Below are positions 26,636 through 36,447 of a stretch of 64,000 bases of DNA, piece by piece. Below the pieces are notes generated by a model, which saw only the letters and a list, made by a program, of their open reading frames with translations, was not told the origin of the DNA and made no database searches. The translations under genes and the position numbers were made by a program. Source of the stretch: Ochrovirga pacifica (lineage in GTDB: Bacteria; Bacteroidota; Bacteroidia; Flavobacteriales; Flavobacteriaceae); assembly GCF_000220525.1 (NCBI RefSeq), contig NZ_AFPK01000026.1, positions 97,257 to 161,256 on the forward strand, written 5' to 3'. How positions within the stretch are numbered: the stretch's first letter is position 1; the number at the start of each line of letters is the position of its first letter.

Positions 26636-28651
26636 CTATTTCCATAAAACAGGCAACCAAACCGACATTTCAGCTTTTCCTCGGTTAGCCCATGCAAAAT
26701 AGGGCACCATTTGAACTTTTGTAGTTTCCCACCTAGGTTGCTTTACCTCTGTATACATTCCTTGACGAGTATCTTTTCTTAGTTTAAAATTTCCTTGTAT
26801 TGTAGTAACACCTCCTAAAAATTCTGGCTGATGTACTGCTGTTAAATTTGCATCTGTAGCATAATAAACATCCAAAACATCGGTGTTTACGGGTAAATCG
26901 GGACTTTCTACACAATAAACAACAGGACCTCTTTTTATTGCTATTTGATTACGAACTTCTTCTATTAAAGGATTTCCTTCTAAAAGTTTAATTTCCATAG
27001 GCATTTGTAAAGTGATTTTATCATTCTTAGACCATTTTTGATGAAGTGTTACATAACTACCTGCTTTTACTGGTAACGAAACAGCTTTTCCATTGATTTG
27101 AATTTGTGAACCTTTTGCCCACTCTGGAACTCTTATTTTGATATCGAAAGCCTCCTTTTTTGCTTTTTTTATTATTAAGGTTACCTTTCCATTCCATGGA
27201 TATCCACTTTGCTGAACCAACTCTAACTTAGAACCGTCTAATAATGTTGTTGTTAGCTTGTTTCCTCCGTATAAATTCACTGCAACTCCGTTAGTGGTTA
27301 AACTGTATGCCCATCCAGATAGTTTGGCAATAGTTCTTACCAGGTTCGGCGGACAACAAAAACAAGGAATGTAAGGTCTACGCATATCAAATTCTGTATC
27401 GTTACCAGGATCATGTCCTTTATGACTTACCCTAAGCGGGTTGGCATAAAAATAATCTTTTCCTTCTATGCTAATTCCAGATAAAGCACTATTAAACAAA
27501 ACCAGCTCCATCACATCAGCATATTTTGCTTCTCCGTGTAAGCCCAACATACGATAACTAAACATAGAGTTACAGACATTGGCACAAGTTTCATTATATG
27601 CGGTTAAATTGGGCATCATATACTCGTTAATAAATCCCTCGTGAACCATGTCTACATGAGAAGACACTCCGTGATGGGTTTGACCTACCGCTCCTGTTAC
27701 ATACATCTTTTTATCAACAACATTAGTCCATAGCCTGTCCAAAGCATCCAACAAAGCTTTTTCTCCAGTCTCTGCATACACATCTGCTGCACCTGCATAA
27801 AAATACAAAGCCAACACTGCGTGCCCTTCGGCTGTTTTTGCTTTTCGGAGTGGCGTTCGTTCCTGTACCATATCCCCTATAAATTTATAACTAGAAACTG
27901 CTGTTGGCTTAACTTTAGACTGTCCTCTTAGATTGATAAATAATTCTGCTAATTTTAAATATTGTTCATTTTTGGTTGTTCTATATAACTCTACCAACCC
28001 CATAATTTGTGTTTGATTAAAGCCAAAACGTTTTAAATCGCCTTTGGGCTGGGGCATAAATGTTCTGCATAAAAAATCTGCTTGTTTGATGGCAATATCT
28101 AAAAAATTAGTTTTTCCCGTTATTCTGTTGTGTATACATGCAGCTGTAAACAAATGTCCACTATTGTACATTTCATGATACTGTCTGTTTCCAAATCTTT
28201 TTAAGTCTGTAATTTGTACTTGTGTTTGCAAGTAACCGTCAGGTGCTTGTGCTTTGCCTATAATTTGAATGTAATCATCCAGTTCTTTTACTATTTTAGG
28301 ATCTTTATTATTGGCATAAATATACATCGCAGCCTCCATCCATTTGTAAAAATCTCCATCATGCCATTTCATTCCTTGATGTTTCCCTTCTTTTAAACCA
28401 GCTGCTATTTTAAAATTGTTCAACGCATGACCAATATCCCCAGTTAACAAATGGCCCATATGTGGTACCATGGTTTCTTGTGCTATTTTAAATTTTTCTG
28501 CCCAAAATCCTTGGGTCCATTGACAATCGCCAATATCAATGCTTTTAAACTTTACGTTTGGACTTTTAGTGTTGTTAATAATTCCTTTTTGCTGAGCAGA
28601 TAAAGAGCTTACTATTAAGGCAACAGAAACTCTGAAGATCATTTTTTTCAT
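26636..28651 (-). CDS. GH127-family glycosidase (DUF1680), beta-L-arabinofuranosidase-like
   Basis: 671 residues with a signal peptide (RVSVALIVSSLSAQ). The family's metal site is intact. Against the characterised bifidobacterial HypBA1 I match Glu338 (in HEGF) with the acid/base Glu322, Glu354 and Cys356 (in NETC) with Glu338 and Cys340, and Cys432 and Cys433 (in PCFCCPPN) with the nucleophile Cys417 and Cys418. The 16-residue spacing of the two glutamates is identical. Known GH127 activities are beta-L-arabinofuranosidase and, in marine flavobacteria, 3,6-anhydro-D-galactosidase on carrageenan oligosaccharides. With a sulfatase next door the second is attractive, but sequence reading does not settle it. 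It is transcribed away from SusC copy 2. Confidence 0.92.
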   Translation of the reverse strand: MKKMIFRVSVALIVSSLSAQQKGIINNTKSPNVKFKSIDIGDCQWTQGFWAEKFKIAQETMVPHMGHLLTGDIGHALNNFKIAAGLKEGKHQGMKWHDGDFYKWMEAAMYIYANNKDPKIVKELDDYIQIIGKAQAPDGYLQTQVQITDLKRFGNRQYHEMYNSGHLFTAACIHNRITGKTNFLDIAIKQADFLCRTFMPQPKGDLKRFGFNQTQIMGLVELYRTTKNEQYLKLAELFINLRGQSKVKPTAVSSYKFIGDMVQERTPLRKAKTAEGHAVLALYFYAGAADVYAETGEKALLDALDRLWTNVVDKKMYVTGAVGQTHHGVSSHVDMVHEGFINEYMMPNLTAYNETCANVCNSMFSYRMLGLHGEAKYADVMELVLFNSALSGISIEGKDYFYANPLRVSHKGHDPGNDTEFDMRRPYIPCFCCPPNLVRTIAKLSGWAYSLTTNGVAVNLYGGNKLTTTLLDGSKLELVQQSGYPWNGKVTLIIKKAKKEAFDIKIRVPEWAKGSQIQINGKAVSLPVKAGSYVTLHQKWSKNDKITLQMPMEIKLLEGNPLIEEVRNQIAIKRGPVVYCVESPDLPVNTDVLDVYYATDANLTAVHQPEFLGGVTTIQGNFKLRKDTRQGMYTEVKQPRWETTKVQMVPYFAWANRGKAEMSVWLPVLWK

Positions 28652-29120
28652 ACCTGTTATATTTTTTAATGGCTTTAGTGTATTGCTAACACTTAAAGTG
28701 TTTTTTAATAGAATTGATGTGTTTTAGCTCTTTAGAAAACTAAAACTACATTTTTATGACCATAATTTTAACACTTGGTTCAATTAACATCAAAATAGTA
28801 CTACTAACAGTTTATAGCTGTCAAACCTATTTTTAAACTTTCAAGAAAAAGGTTCAAAAAATCAAAAAAGTGCTACAACTAGGCAAAAGGCGTAACAAAA
28901 CAACAATTAAAAACAACTTATTTTGTAAAAACAACAAAATCTAAACCTTAAATATGAGATTTTGTTAACAAAAAAACCAAAACATAAAACCATCAAAAAC
29001 CAAATGAATGAAACAAAAGAAGTGTATAGAAGCCAAAAATCATTGTTATTAAAAGTATAAAAATCAAACTAAGACTTATTCTCTACTGAGTAAGATCCAT
29101 TAATTTACAACTAACTAAAT
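28652..29120. promoter_or_regulatory. Divergent regulatory region between GH127 and SusC copy 2
   Basis: 469 nt, very AT-rich, no convincing reading frame. It must hold promoters in both directions. Visible structure: AACACTT-A-AAGTGTT at 28688-28702 close to the GH127 start, and a 10-bp stem AACAAAATCT/AGATTTTGTT at 28933-28966 with a 14-nt loop. No TTTG-N19-TAnnTTTG promoter is obvious on the SusC side, which fits activator-dependent expression. Confidence 0.5.
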
Positions 29121-32100
29121 ATGATAAATTATTTATTTTCTAAACTAAAACTCATTAACAGGTACATGATGCTTGTAATGATTTTCTCATTAGTCAGTTT
29201 TTCATCCTACGCACAAAAAAGCAATATGGTAGTAGGAAGTATTAAAGACGAAAATGGCGAACCGCTTATTGGAGCCACTGTTTACAAATTAGGAACTAAA
29301 GTAGTTACTACTACTGACTTTGATGGACAATATTCCATCAACGCAAAAAAGGGAGACATCTTAAAATTTACGTACCTAGGTTTTCAAGATCAATCCATAA
29401 CTGTTAAAGATAACAAAACCATAAACATTGTATTAAAAAGTGATGTAGAAGCCTTAGATGATGTGGTCTTGATAGGATATGGTTCTGTAAAAAAGAAAGA
29501 GTTAACAGGAGCTGTTGCTAGAGTTGAAGCAGAAGCCATTGAAAAAATTAACACCTCTGATTTAGGAACCGCTATACAAGGGCAGGTTTCTGGAGTAAAC
29601 GTTATTTCTTCTTCTACTCCAGGAGGTGAATCTGAAATTTTGATTCGTGGTATTACCTCACTTAACGGAGACAACACTCCTTTGTATGTGGTAGACGGAA
29701 TTATACAAGATGGTGATCCAAGAATTCCACCAAGTGAAATTGCTTCTTTAGACATTTTAAAAGATGCTGCATCTACAGCAGTCTACGGAGCTAGAGGTGC
29801 TGCTGGGGTAATTATTATTACTACCAAACAAGGAGAAGAAGGAACTGTAAAAGTACGAGTAAACGGTAGTACAGCTGTACAAGTAAGAAGACCTGCAATA
29901 CCTTTGTTAAACTCTTCAGAGCAATTGTACAGGGAAATTGTAACTTCTAGAAACAACACAGGTGCATTAGATGAAGACTACAACTCTCCTACCCTGCGTA
30001 ATCCTTACTTGTTACAAAACAACACAGACTTAAACGATATTATTTTTAATGATGAAGCTCTTGTTCACAATTACAATGCTAGTGTATCTGGAGGAAAAAA
30101 AGAAATTAAATACAACGTTACTTTAGGGTTGTTCGATCAAGAAGGGATGCAGTTAAACTCAAGCTACCAAAGGTTTAATACCAGATCTAACACTACCTAT
30201 ACCAAAGGAAAGTTAAACGTACAAACCAGTTTAGGGTTGTCTTATGACAAAAGAGAAATTCCACGATCTTTTTTGCTTTCACAAGCCATTGTGTATAGCC
30301 CTAACCAAAACGGTCTTAATGTTGAAGAAACAGATGCATTGTTAGATGATGGTGATCAAGCCAACCGTTTGACTTGGATTATTGAAAGCTTAAACACCAA
30401 AGATTATACAAAAAGTTTAAGAACCAATGCATCGGTATCCATCAATTATGATTTGCATAAAAACATCAGCCTTAGAGCTAATGGAGGTGTGGTTTACGTT
30501 GCAGGTAGAAGAAAAATTAATGTTCCTTACCAAGAGGTAATCAACTCTAGTACAGGAAATGTGTTAACCCAACCTAACAACAGTTACATAGAAGACCAAA
30601 GCAATAACCGTGTAAGCTATTACGGAGAATTTGGAGGAAACTTTAAAAAAGAATTTAACAATCATAAAATTGATTTGGGGTTGTTTTTTACTGCTGAACA
30701 GTCTTCTTTTGAACAGTTTTTTGCAAGAAGAACAGAAAACATCAATCCTGATTTAGATGTGCTAAGCGGTGCCAACGGTGAAGCAACCGTAGGATCTGGT
30801 TTTGATTATGTAGACACTCGTTTAAGCCAGATTGGGCGTTTGCAATACAATTACAAAGGAAAGTACAACCTAAGCTCTAGTATTCGTTTTGATAGAACTT
30901 CTAAGTTTTTATATGAAAACAACTTTGGAGTATTTCCATCTGTTGCATTTGCTTGGAACATTTCTGATGAAAACTTTTGGAGCAATTTTAAAGATAAAAT
31001 CAACAATTTTAAATTCAGAATTTCGCATGGTACTGTGGGTAACGATCGTGTAAGAGCATACTCTACCGCATCTACCATTACACAAAACATCAATTATGTT
31101 GGTTTGGATGCTAGTGGTAGCGAAGTATTACGTCAGGGTGCAATTCAGACTTCTTATGTAAACCCCAATTTAAAATGGGAAACAACTGTACAAACCAACT
31201 TAGGAGTTGATTTGGCTTTTCTAAGAAATAAATTCACGTTAAGCGCTGAATACTACAATACGGATAAAAGAGACATGATTTTCCCAATCTTTTTACCTAC
31301 CTCTACCGGAGGGGGAAATAATGCAACCATCTTTTACAATGTAGGTAACATGACCAATAAAGGGTTTGAACTAGCTGGTAAGTTTAGACATAGAATTGGA
31401 AAATTATGGTTTCAAATGACAGGAACTTTTGCAACCAACCAAAATGAAATCACCAAGATTAACGGAGAAAATGACTTTTTGTTTACCAACGATAATGGCT
31501 TGGTAAGTAGAGCTCAAAATCAATCTAGAGTTACAGCACATCAAGTAGGTAGAGAAGCTAGTTCTTTCTTTTTATGGAGAACCAACGGAATTATAGATAC
31601 CGAAGAAAAATTAGCCGAATACCAACAAATAGATTCCAATGCAAAAATGGGAGACGTCCGTTTTATTGATCAGAATAATGATGGACAATTAGACGATAAC
31701 GATCGTGTGTATAGCGGTAGCGGTTTGCCAAAATACGAAATTGGTTACAACGTAAATGCCACCTATAAAAACTTCGATTTTTCTATGAACTGGTACGCAG
31801 CTATTGGTCAAGAAATTATGAATGGTTTTAATGCTTGGGCTTATGGTTACGGTAGGCACAAGGATTTAATTTATCAATGGTCAGATGCCAATCCTGTAAC
31901 CAAAGTTCCTGCATACAGAGATGATATTAGCAATCATAGAAATTATATAGGTTATAGCGATTTGTGGCTAGAAGACGGGTCTTATTTACGATTAAGACAA
32001 ATTACTTTAGGGTACAGCTTGCCTAAAGAAGTTACAAAAAAGTTAGGAATTGATAAACTACGCTTTTACTTAACCTCTCAAAACCCACTAACCTTTACCA

Positions 32101-32213
32101 AATACTCTGGTTACAATCCAGAAATTGGAGGAGGAATTGCAGCAAGAGGGTTAGATAAAGGAACAGGCCCCATTACTGTACAATATTTAGCAGGGGTTAA
32201 CTTTAATTTTTAA
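29121..32213 (+). CDS. SusC/RagA-family TonB-linked outer-membrane transporter, copy 2
   Basis: 1030 residues. Signal peptide region MLVMIFSLVSFSSYAQ (ending ~32), carboxypeptidase-regulatory-like domain (VVGSIKDENGEPLIGATVYK), TonB-box-like LDDVVLIGYGSVKKKELTGAV, plug domain with ILIRGITSLNGDNTPLYVVD and LDILKDAASTAVYGARGAAG, then a barrel ending in VQYLAGVNFNF. The paralogue at 17091-20156 has the same layout. Differences concentrate in barrel and plug loops, so the pair probably imports related but distinct oligosaccharides. It heads the rightward operon. SusD begins 12 nt after its stop. Confidence 0.97.
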   Translation: MINYLFSKLKLINRYMMLVMIFSLVSFSSYAQKSNMVVGSIKDENGEPLIGATVYKLGTKVVTTTDFDGQYSINAKKGDILKFTYLGFQDQSITVKDNKTINIVLKSDVEALDDVVLIGYGSVKKKELTGAVARVEAEAIEKINTSDLGTAIQGQVSGVNVISSSTPGGESEILIRGITSLNGDNTPLYVVDGIIQDGDPRIPPSEIASLDILKDAASTAVYGARGAAGVIIITTKQGEEGTVKVRVNGSTAVQVRRPAIPLLNSSEQLYREIVTSRNNTGALDEDYNSPTLRNPYLLQNNTDLNDIIFNDEALVHNYNASVSGGKKEIKYNVTLGLFDQEGMQLNSSYQRFNTRSNTTYTKGKLNVQTSLGLSYDKREIPRSFLLSQAIVYSPNQNGLNVEETDALLDDGDQANRLTWIIESLNTKDYTKSLRTNASVSINYDLHKNISLRANGGVVYVAGRRKINVPYQEVINSSTGNVLTQPNNSYIEDQSNNRVSYYGEFGGNFKKEFNNHKIDLGLFFTAEQSSFEQFFARRTENINPDLDVLSGANGEATVGSGFDYVDTRLSQIGRLQYNYKGKYNLSSSIRFDRTSKFLYENNFGVFPSVAFAWNISDENFWSNFKDKINNFKFRISHGTVGNDRVRAYSTASTITQNINYVGLDASGSEVLRQGAIQTSYVNPNLKWETTVQTNLGVDLAFLRNKFTLSAEYYNTDKRDMIFPIFLPTSTGGGNNATIFYNVGNMTNKGFELAGKFRHRIGKLWFQMTGTFATNQNEITKINGENDFLFTNDNGLVSRAQNQSRVTAHQVGREASSFFLWRTNGIIDTEEKLAEYQQIDSNAKMGDVRFIDQNNDGQLDDNDRVYSGSGLPKYEIGYNVNATYKNFDFSMNWYAAIGQEIMNGFNAWAYGYGRHKDLIYQWSDANPVTKVPAYRDDISNHRNYIGYSDLWLEDGSYLRLRQITLGYSLPKEVTKKLGIDKLRFYLTSQNPLTFTKYSGYNPEIGGGIAARGLDKGTGPITVQYLAGVNFNF

Positions 32214-32225
32214 TACGAGAACATT

Positions 32226-34061
32226 ATGAAAAATAGCATTATAAAATTTGCAGTCATCTCTCTATCATTAGGGTTCATAACCTCGTGTAGCGACGACTTT
32301 AAACACGATTTCTTAGAACAAACCAATCCTAATGAAATCTCTACCGATATTTTCTGGAGAAATCTATCCGAAACACAAACAGGACTACACTCTGTGTACA
32401 AAACATGGTACGATCCAGATATTTTAAATATTAACGAAGAAATGTTGCGTTCAGACATGGGATTTCCTTCTTTAACAAGACCGCTACAGGCTTCACCTAG
32501 CACTTTTTACATCCATACGTACACTGAAACTACAGACAACATTAACGAAAAGTGGCAAGATAATTATTTGGGAATTTTTAGAGCCAATCAAGTAATTGAG
32601 GCTTTAAATAGAATTGAAGGAACTGTTACAGAAAGTAATAAAGAAAACTGGACTTCTCAAATGGCTCAGGCACGCTTTTTTAGAGGTTTATTTCATTATT
32701 ACTTATACACCACTTTTAACAAAGGAAGTATCATTATTCGCGATTTTATTCCTTCAAATCCAGAAGAATACGAATGGCCTTTGTCTTCTGCCGAAGATGT
32801 AATCGCTTTTATTAAAAAAGATCTAGAGTACGCATATACAAACTTATATAAAAAAGGAGCTTATCCAGATGGTGATGGTTCTAAAGTAACTTCGGGAGCA
32901 GCGGGTGCCATTTTAGGAAATATTTACTTAAACGAGTTTGATTATACCAAAGCAGCAACTTATTATCAAGATGTTATAGACAATCATGGTTACGAATTGT
33001 TAAAAGGAGATGCTGTTAAAAAAATGTTTACGCTAGAAGGAGAGTTTAATAGCGAATCTATTTTAGAAATCAATTTTACCAAAGATAATATCGATTTAAA
33101 TTTTAATGTGTGGTCGGGACAAACAGGAACCAACAACCTTAACTTTTTAACGCGTGGTAATAACGACATGACAGCACAAAGTCCTGCTTGGATTGCACAT
33201 GCCTACAAATTTGAAGACAAAGACCCTTTAGATGCCAGAAATTACCACACTTATACAAATCGAAACGGTGAAGAAAAAACAAGATTAAGAGCCGTCCCAC
33301 TTCGATGTTCTCAAATGATGGCTATTATTGACGATATTGAAACCATTTATTATCAAGATTCTACACACTTTGCCAGTGCTCCTGTGTTTCAAGGAGCTAA
33401 GTGGGGAGGCTTGGCTTGGTGGAAAAAATATACCAATCACGATATTCTCAAAAACGAATCCGACTTAGAGTTTGGAGCACAGTATTCAACCAAAAACGTA
33501 ACTGTAATCCGTTTGGCCGAGGTAATCTTAAACTTAGCTGAATGTAAGATAAAAACAGGAGATGTAGCAGGTGGCTTGGAATTGATTAACCAAATAAGAG
33601 ACCGTTGGGGATTGATTCTACTGGGAGTTGCTCCTAACGGAGATCCTTCTAACATTTTTAACGGAAGTACTTACGACGGTATTGTGTACGATCAAACAAG
33701 TTTGATGTCGCATTTAATGCGTACCGAAAAACCTTTAGAATTAGGGGCTGAAGGGCATGCAATTCGTTGGATTGATTTTCAACGTTGGAAAGTTTCGGAA
33801 AACTACGGATTTAAAGACCGTTTAGAGGAATTGTCTAATGCAGAATATTTTGCGGGTGACTTTACTTATGTCAACGAAAACGGACAAAACATCACCAAAA
33901 CCAACGCAGCTTCTATGGCCAAAACTCAAGCAGATGCTTCGGGAATTGTTGCCAATTTTAATTACGAATACGATTTGCCTTTCCAAAATTACAATGAAGA
34001 ATTGCACGGATATTACCCAATTCCATCAACAGAAAAGAATAACAATAACAATATTGACTAA
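32226..34061 (+). CDS. SusD/RagB-family outer-membrane lipoprotein, copy 2
   Basis: 611 residues. Signal peptide with lipobox ITSC (Cys near 20: SLGFITSCSDDF). Family landmarks are QTNPNEISTDIFWRNL at the start, RFFRGLFHYYL in the helical core, RLAEVILNLAECKI, and the C-terminal IRWIDFQRWK and HGYYPIPSTEKNN. It should pair with SusC copy 2 as the surface lid that captures the glycan. A clear paralogue of the gene at 15329-17080. The C-terminus ends in an Asn-rich tail. The next lipoprotein gene starts 27 nt downstream. Confidence 0.95.
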   Translation: MKNSIIKFAVISLSLGFITSCSDDFKHDFLEQTNPNEISTDIFWRNLSETQTGLHSVYKTWYDPDILNINEEMLRSDMGFPSLTRPLQASPSTFYIHTYTETTDNINEKWQDNYLGIFRANQVIEALNRIEGTVTESNKENWTSQMAQARFFRGLFHYYLYTTFNKGSIIIRDFIPSNPEEYEWPLSSAEDVIAFIKKDLEYAYTNLYKKGAYPDGDGSKVTSGAAGAILGNIYLNEFDYTKAATYYQDVIDNHGYELLKGDAVKKMFTLEGEFNSESILEINFTKDNIDLNFNVWSGQTGTNNLNFLTRGNNDMTAQSPAWIAHAYKFEDKDPLDARNYHTYTNRNGEEKTRLRAVPLRCSQMMAIIDDIETIYYQDSTHFASAPVFQGAKWGGLAWWKKYTNHDILKNESDLEFGAQYSTKNVTVIRLAEVILNLAECKIKTGDVAGGLELINQIRDRWGLILLGVAPNGDPSNIFNGSTYDGIVYDQTSLMSHLMRTEKPLELGAEGHAIRWIDFQRWKVSENYGFKDRLEELSNAEYFAGDFTYVNENGQNITKTNAASMAKTQADASGIVANFNYEYDLPFQNYNEELHGYYPIPSTEKNNNNNID

Positions 34062-34088
34062 ACCAGTATTGTCAAAAAACTAAATAGT

Positions 34089-35873
34089 ATGAAAAATAAA
34101 CTCATCAAAATTCTTTTATGCAACTTGTTCCTTTTGGCAAGTTGTGGTAAAGATTATATAGATTACGAAGCTCCAGGAGATATTGCTGATACCTCTTGGA
34201 TTATAGGATACGATCAAGCCAAAACAACCAATACAGATGAAAACAAGCCTGTTAGTGATGCTTTTTCTATCAATATAGACACCCACATTTCTTTTATTGA
34301 TTTATCACAAGGATATCAAGAACATCGCTGGATTATAGAAAAAGGGAATCACTTTTTAAGAGAAAAATTTACTAGCAAAGATTCTTTGCCCCTTTTTATA
34401 AAAAACAATGACACCATTACGGATGACATCAAAGCGCATGTATTTTTTAGGAATAGCGGTCTAAACAAAGTTCGTTTATTCAACACGTACAAAAAACCTG
34501 TTTCATTAAAAACAAGTTTGGGTACTTACAAAGCCAAACAAGTAGACGATGTATGGGTTGTAGACACCACTTTTGTGTTTGATGTATACGGACATATAAA
34601 GCCTGCTTTTGCAATTAAAAAAAATAATGGTACTGGTGTGGTTACATTGATTAACTATAATGCTGATGGAACTGTTACTGCAAACAGTGCTGCTGCAGGA
34701 GCTGATTTTAGTATTCCTAGCGAAGAAATTTCTCTTACAGACGAAAGCACTTGGCCTACGGTAACTATAGAAGCCGCAGACGGTTTAATTTACGAAGATG
34801 TATCTGAAGAAGGAAGACCCAATTCTAGAAGATGGGCTTCTGCCGATGCTAGTCCTACAACTTCTAATGTAAAATCGGTAACCATGAAATATTTTAAACT
34901 AGGAACGTATCATGCTGGAACCATAACTGCAAATAGAGTAAACATAGATCGTGTGTTGCCTACAGCCGAAGCTACTGCCACCATTCCTTTAAAAGTAGAG
35001 GTCATTCAATCTACTCAACCTTTTGTTATTAACGGAACCATTAACGAAGATAGAAATGAAACCTTACGTTTTCAAGTTACGGGTGTTGTAAAACCATTTA
35101 CAGGTCAGGAAAGTTTCTTTACGGTGCATGTAACCAATGATGGATACGATCAAAATATTCCTGTTTCTTTAGCCAAAGTAAGCGATACCAACGAAACATT
35201 TATAGAACTGAGTTTGTCTGAGCCAATTTACAATTCTGATAAAATTACAGTGAATTATCAAGGTGGAGAAATCTACTCTTCAGACGATAGAAAACTCGCT
35301 GATTTTGATGCACCTAAATTGGTTAAAAATCATTTTGACTCTAATATACTTTCTGGAAACTACAGTTTTGAAGATGGTAATAGCAACCCTAATCATGCTT
35401 TTTCTATAGGATATAATATTTGGAACAATAATAACGACCATAGCACAGGGTATTACTACGAGCGTTCTACCGAAGCTGCTGCTGTAGGTACAGCAAGTTT
35501 AAAATTTGAAACCGATGCTTCAGGTTTGCCTAACGGAACTCCATTCTTGTACACCAGTTCTTTTGCAGCTCCTAGCGGAATCCCTGTAGGATTGTACAAA
35601 TACGCTATGCAAATTCGTAGAGATAGCGATATAAAAGCCTTTGTTGTAAACTTTAACAGACATAGTTTGGGCTTAATTACCATTAATATAGAAAATGTGC
35701 CTATGGATGGAAAGTTCCACGAAGTAGCAATCCCTTTAAACATTACCGAAGCCATGCCAAGCAACCAAAATATGCAAATTAGAATACAAACAGGTGCCAA
35801 TGCAGGAATTTCTCCAGGTGCTAAAAAAATGTTTATTGATGAAATATCATTCATCAAACTAGAACCTAGATAA
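34089..35873 (+). CDS. SusE/F-position surface lipoprotein, copy 2
   Basis: 594 residues with lipobox LLASC (Cys near 19) in MKNKLIKILLCNLFLLASCG. Like its paralogue at 13495-15321 it has an N-terminal domain (IDTHISFIDLSQGYQEHRWI), a PKD-like middle (RRWASADASPT), an Ig-like region (VHVTNDGYDQNIPVSLAKV, LSEPIYNSDKITV) and a C-terminal jelly-roll-like domain ending KKMFIDEISFIKLE. The likely role is surface glycan binding alongside SusCD copy 2. I see no catalytic motif. It is separated from the final lipoprotein gene by a hairpin. Confidence 0.85.
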   Translation: MKNKLIKILLCNLFLLASCGKDYIDYEAPGDIADTSWIIGYDQAKTTNTDENKPVSDAFSINIDTHISFIDLSQGYQEHRWIIEKGNHFLREKFTSKDSLPLFIKNNDTITDDIKAHVFFRNSGLNKVRLFNTYKKPVSLKTSLGTYKAKQVDDVWVVDTTFVFDVYGHIKPAFAIKKNNGTGVVTLINYNADGTVTANSAAAGADFSIPSEEISLTDESTWPTVTIEAADGLIYEDVSEEGRPNSRRWASADASPTTSNVKSVTMKYFKLGTYHAGTITANRVNIDRVLPTAEATATIPLKVEVIQSTQPFVINGTINEDRNETLRFQVTGVVKPFTGQESFFTVHVTNDGYDQNIPVSLAKVSDTNETFIELSLSEPIYNSDKITVNYQGGEIYSSDDRKLADFDAPKLVKNHFDSNILSGNYSFEDGNSNPNHAFSIGYNIWNNNNDHSTGYYYERSTEAAAVGTASLKFETDASGLPNGTPFLYTSSFAAPSGIPVGLYKYAMQIRRDSDIKAFVVNFNRHSLGLITINIENVPMDGKFHEVAIPLNITEAMPSNQNMQIRIQTGANAGISPGAKKMFIDEISFIKLEPR

Positions 35874-35886
35874 TTGTAAAATCAAC

Positions 35887-35919
35887 AACCTCCTTTTGAA
35901 ACACAAAACAAAGGAGGTT
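35887..35919 (+). promoter_or_regulatory. Intercistronic hairpin with SD-like 3' arm
   Basis: A 10-bp perfect stem (35887-35896 AACCTCCTTT, 35910-35919 AAAGGAGGTT) with a 13-nt loop. No T run follows. The 3' arm contains AAGGAGG, rare in this lineage, 17 nt before the ATG of the next gene. It could stabilise upstream RNA or mask a ribosome-binding sequence. Confidence 0.5.
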
Positions 35920-35934
35920 ATAACAAGACCAGTC

Positions 35935-36378
35935 ATGAAAAAAATATACAAAACCCTTAGTTTGCTATTTGCAGCAATGCTTTTATTTGCTTGCGAAGAA
36001 AACTCTCTTTTTGATGGAGATCCCAATTTAAACACAAGCCCTATTTACAGCGTTTCTGGGTTTAACAACAATCGTCCTATCAAATTAAACATCTATCAAC
36101 AAGAAGCCTTTGTGATAGAATACCAAACCAATACCACACTTAACAAATACGCCACCAAAGACTATGTAGACAATTCTACCGAAACAACATTTGATGTTAC
36201 TTTTGTAAAATTAGTTTCACAAGAACAAGAAGATGGATCCATTATTGACCAAGAAATCTCTTATGATTTGGATGGAGATAAAACTACAGGTTCTGGAACT
36301 TTAGTTATTAATGATGGTGTAAATGCAGCAATAACTCACTCGGGCATTGTAATTTTAGAGGAAGAAGTATATAATTAA
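35935..36378 (+). CDS. Small SusCD-module lipoprotein, copy 2
   Basis: I start at 35935 (MKKIYKTLSLLFAAMLLFAC), giving 147 residues and a lipobox LFAC directly after the hydrophobic segment. The reading from 35896 adds 13 residues that overlap the preceding hairpin. The mature part contains SPIYSVSGFNNNRP, LNIYQQEAFVIEY, TFDVTFVKLVSQ and the C-terminal LEEEVYN. It shares order and end (EVYN) with the lipoprotein at 12749-13435 but lacks that protein's extra repeat-like middle. It is the last gene of the rightward module. Function unknown; an accessory of the glycan-uptake complex is inference. Confidence 0.82.
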   Translation: MKKIYKTLSLLFAAMLLFACEENSLFDGDPNLNTSPIYSVSGFNNNRPIKLNIYQQEAFVIEYQTNTTLNKYATKDYVDNSTETTFDVTFVKLVSQEQEDGSIIDQEISYDLDGDKTTGSGTLVINDGVNAAITHSGIVILEEEVYN

Positions 36379-36406
36379 GAAGAAAAATACATCTCAGCGT
36401 ATTGAT

Positions 36407-36447
36407 AAAACCCCAGACAACCTATTTTGTTTCTCTGGGGTTTTCTT
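36407..36447 (+). terminator. Bidirectional terminator between SusCD module 2 and pcm
   Basis: An 11-bp perfect stem (36407-36417 AAAACCCCAGA, 36434-36444 TCTGGGGTTTT) with a 16-nt loop, T-rich on the right and A-rich on the left, so it serves the converging transcripts. It ends 3 nt from the pcm stop codon. Confidence 0.88.

Noticed and set aside
29390..29755. Antisense frame inside SusC copy 2
   Set aside because: SusC is certain on the plus strand here; the antisense product is a composition artefact of conserved plug-domain codons.
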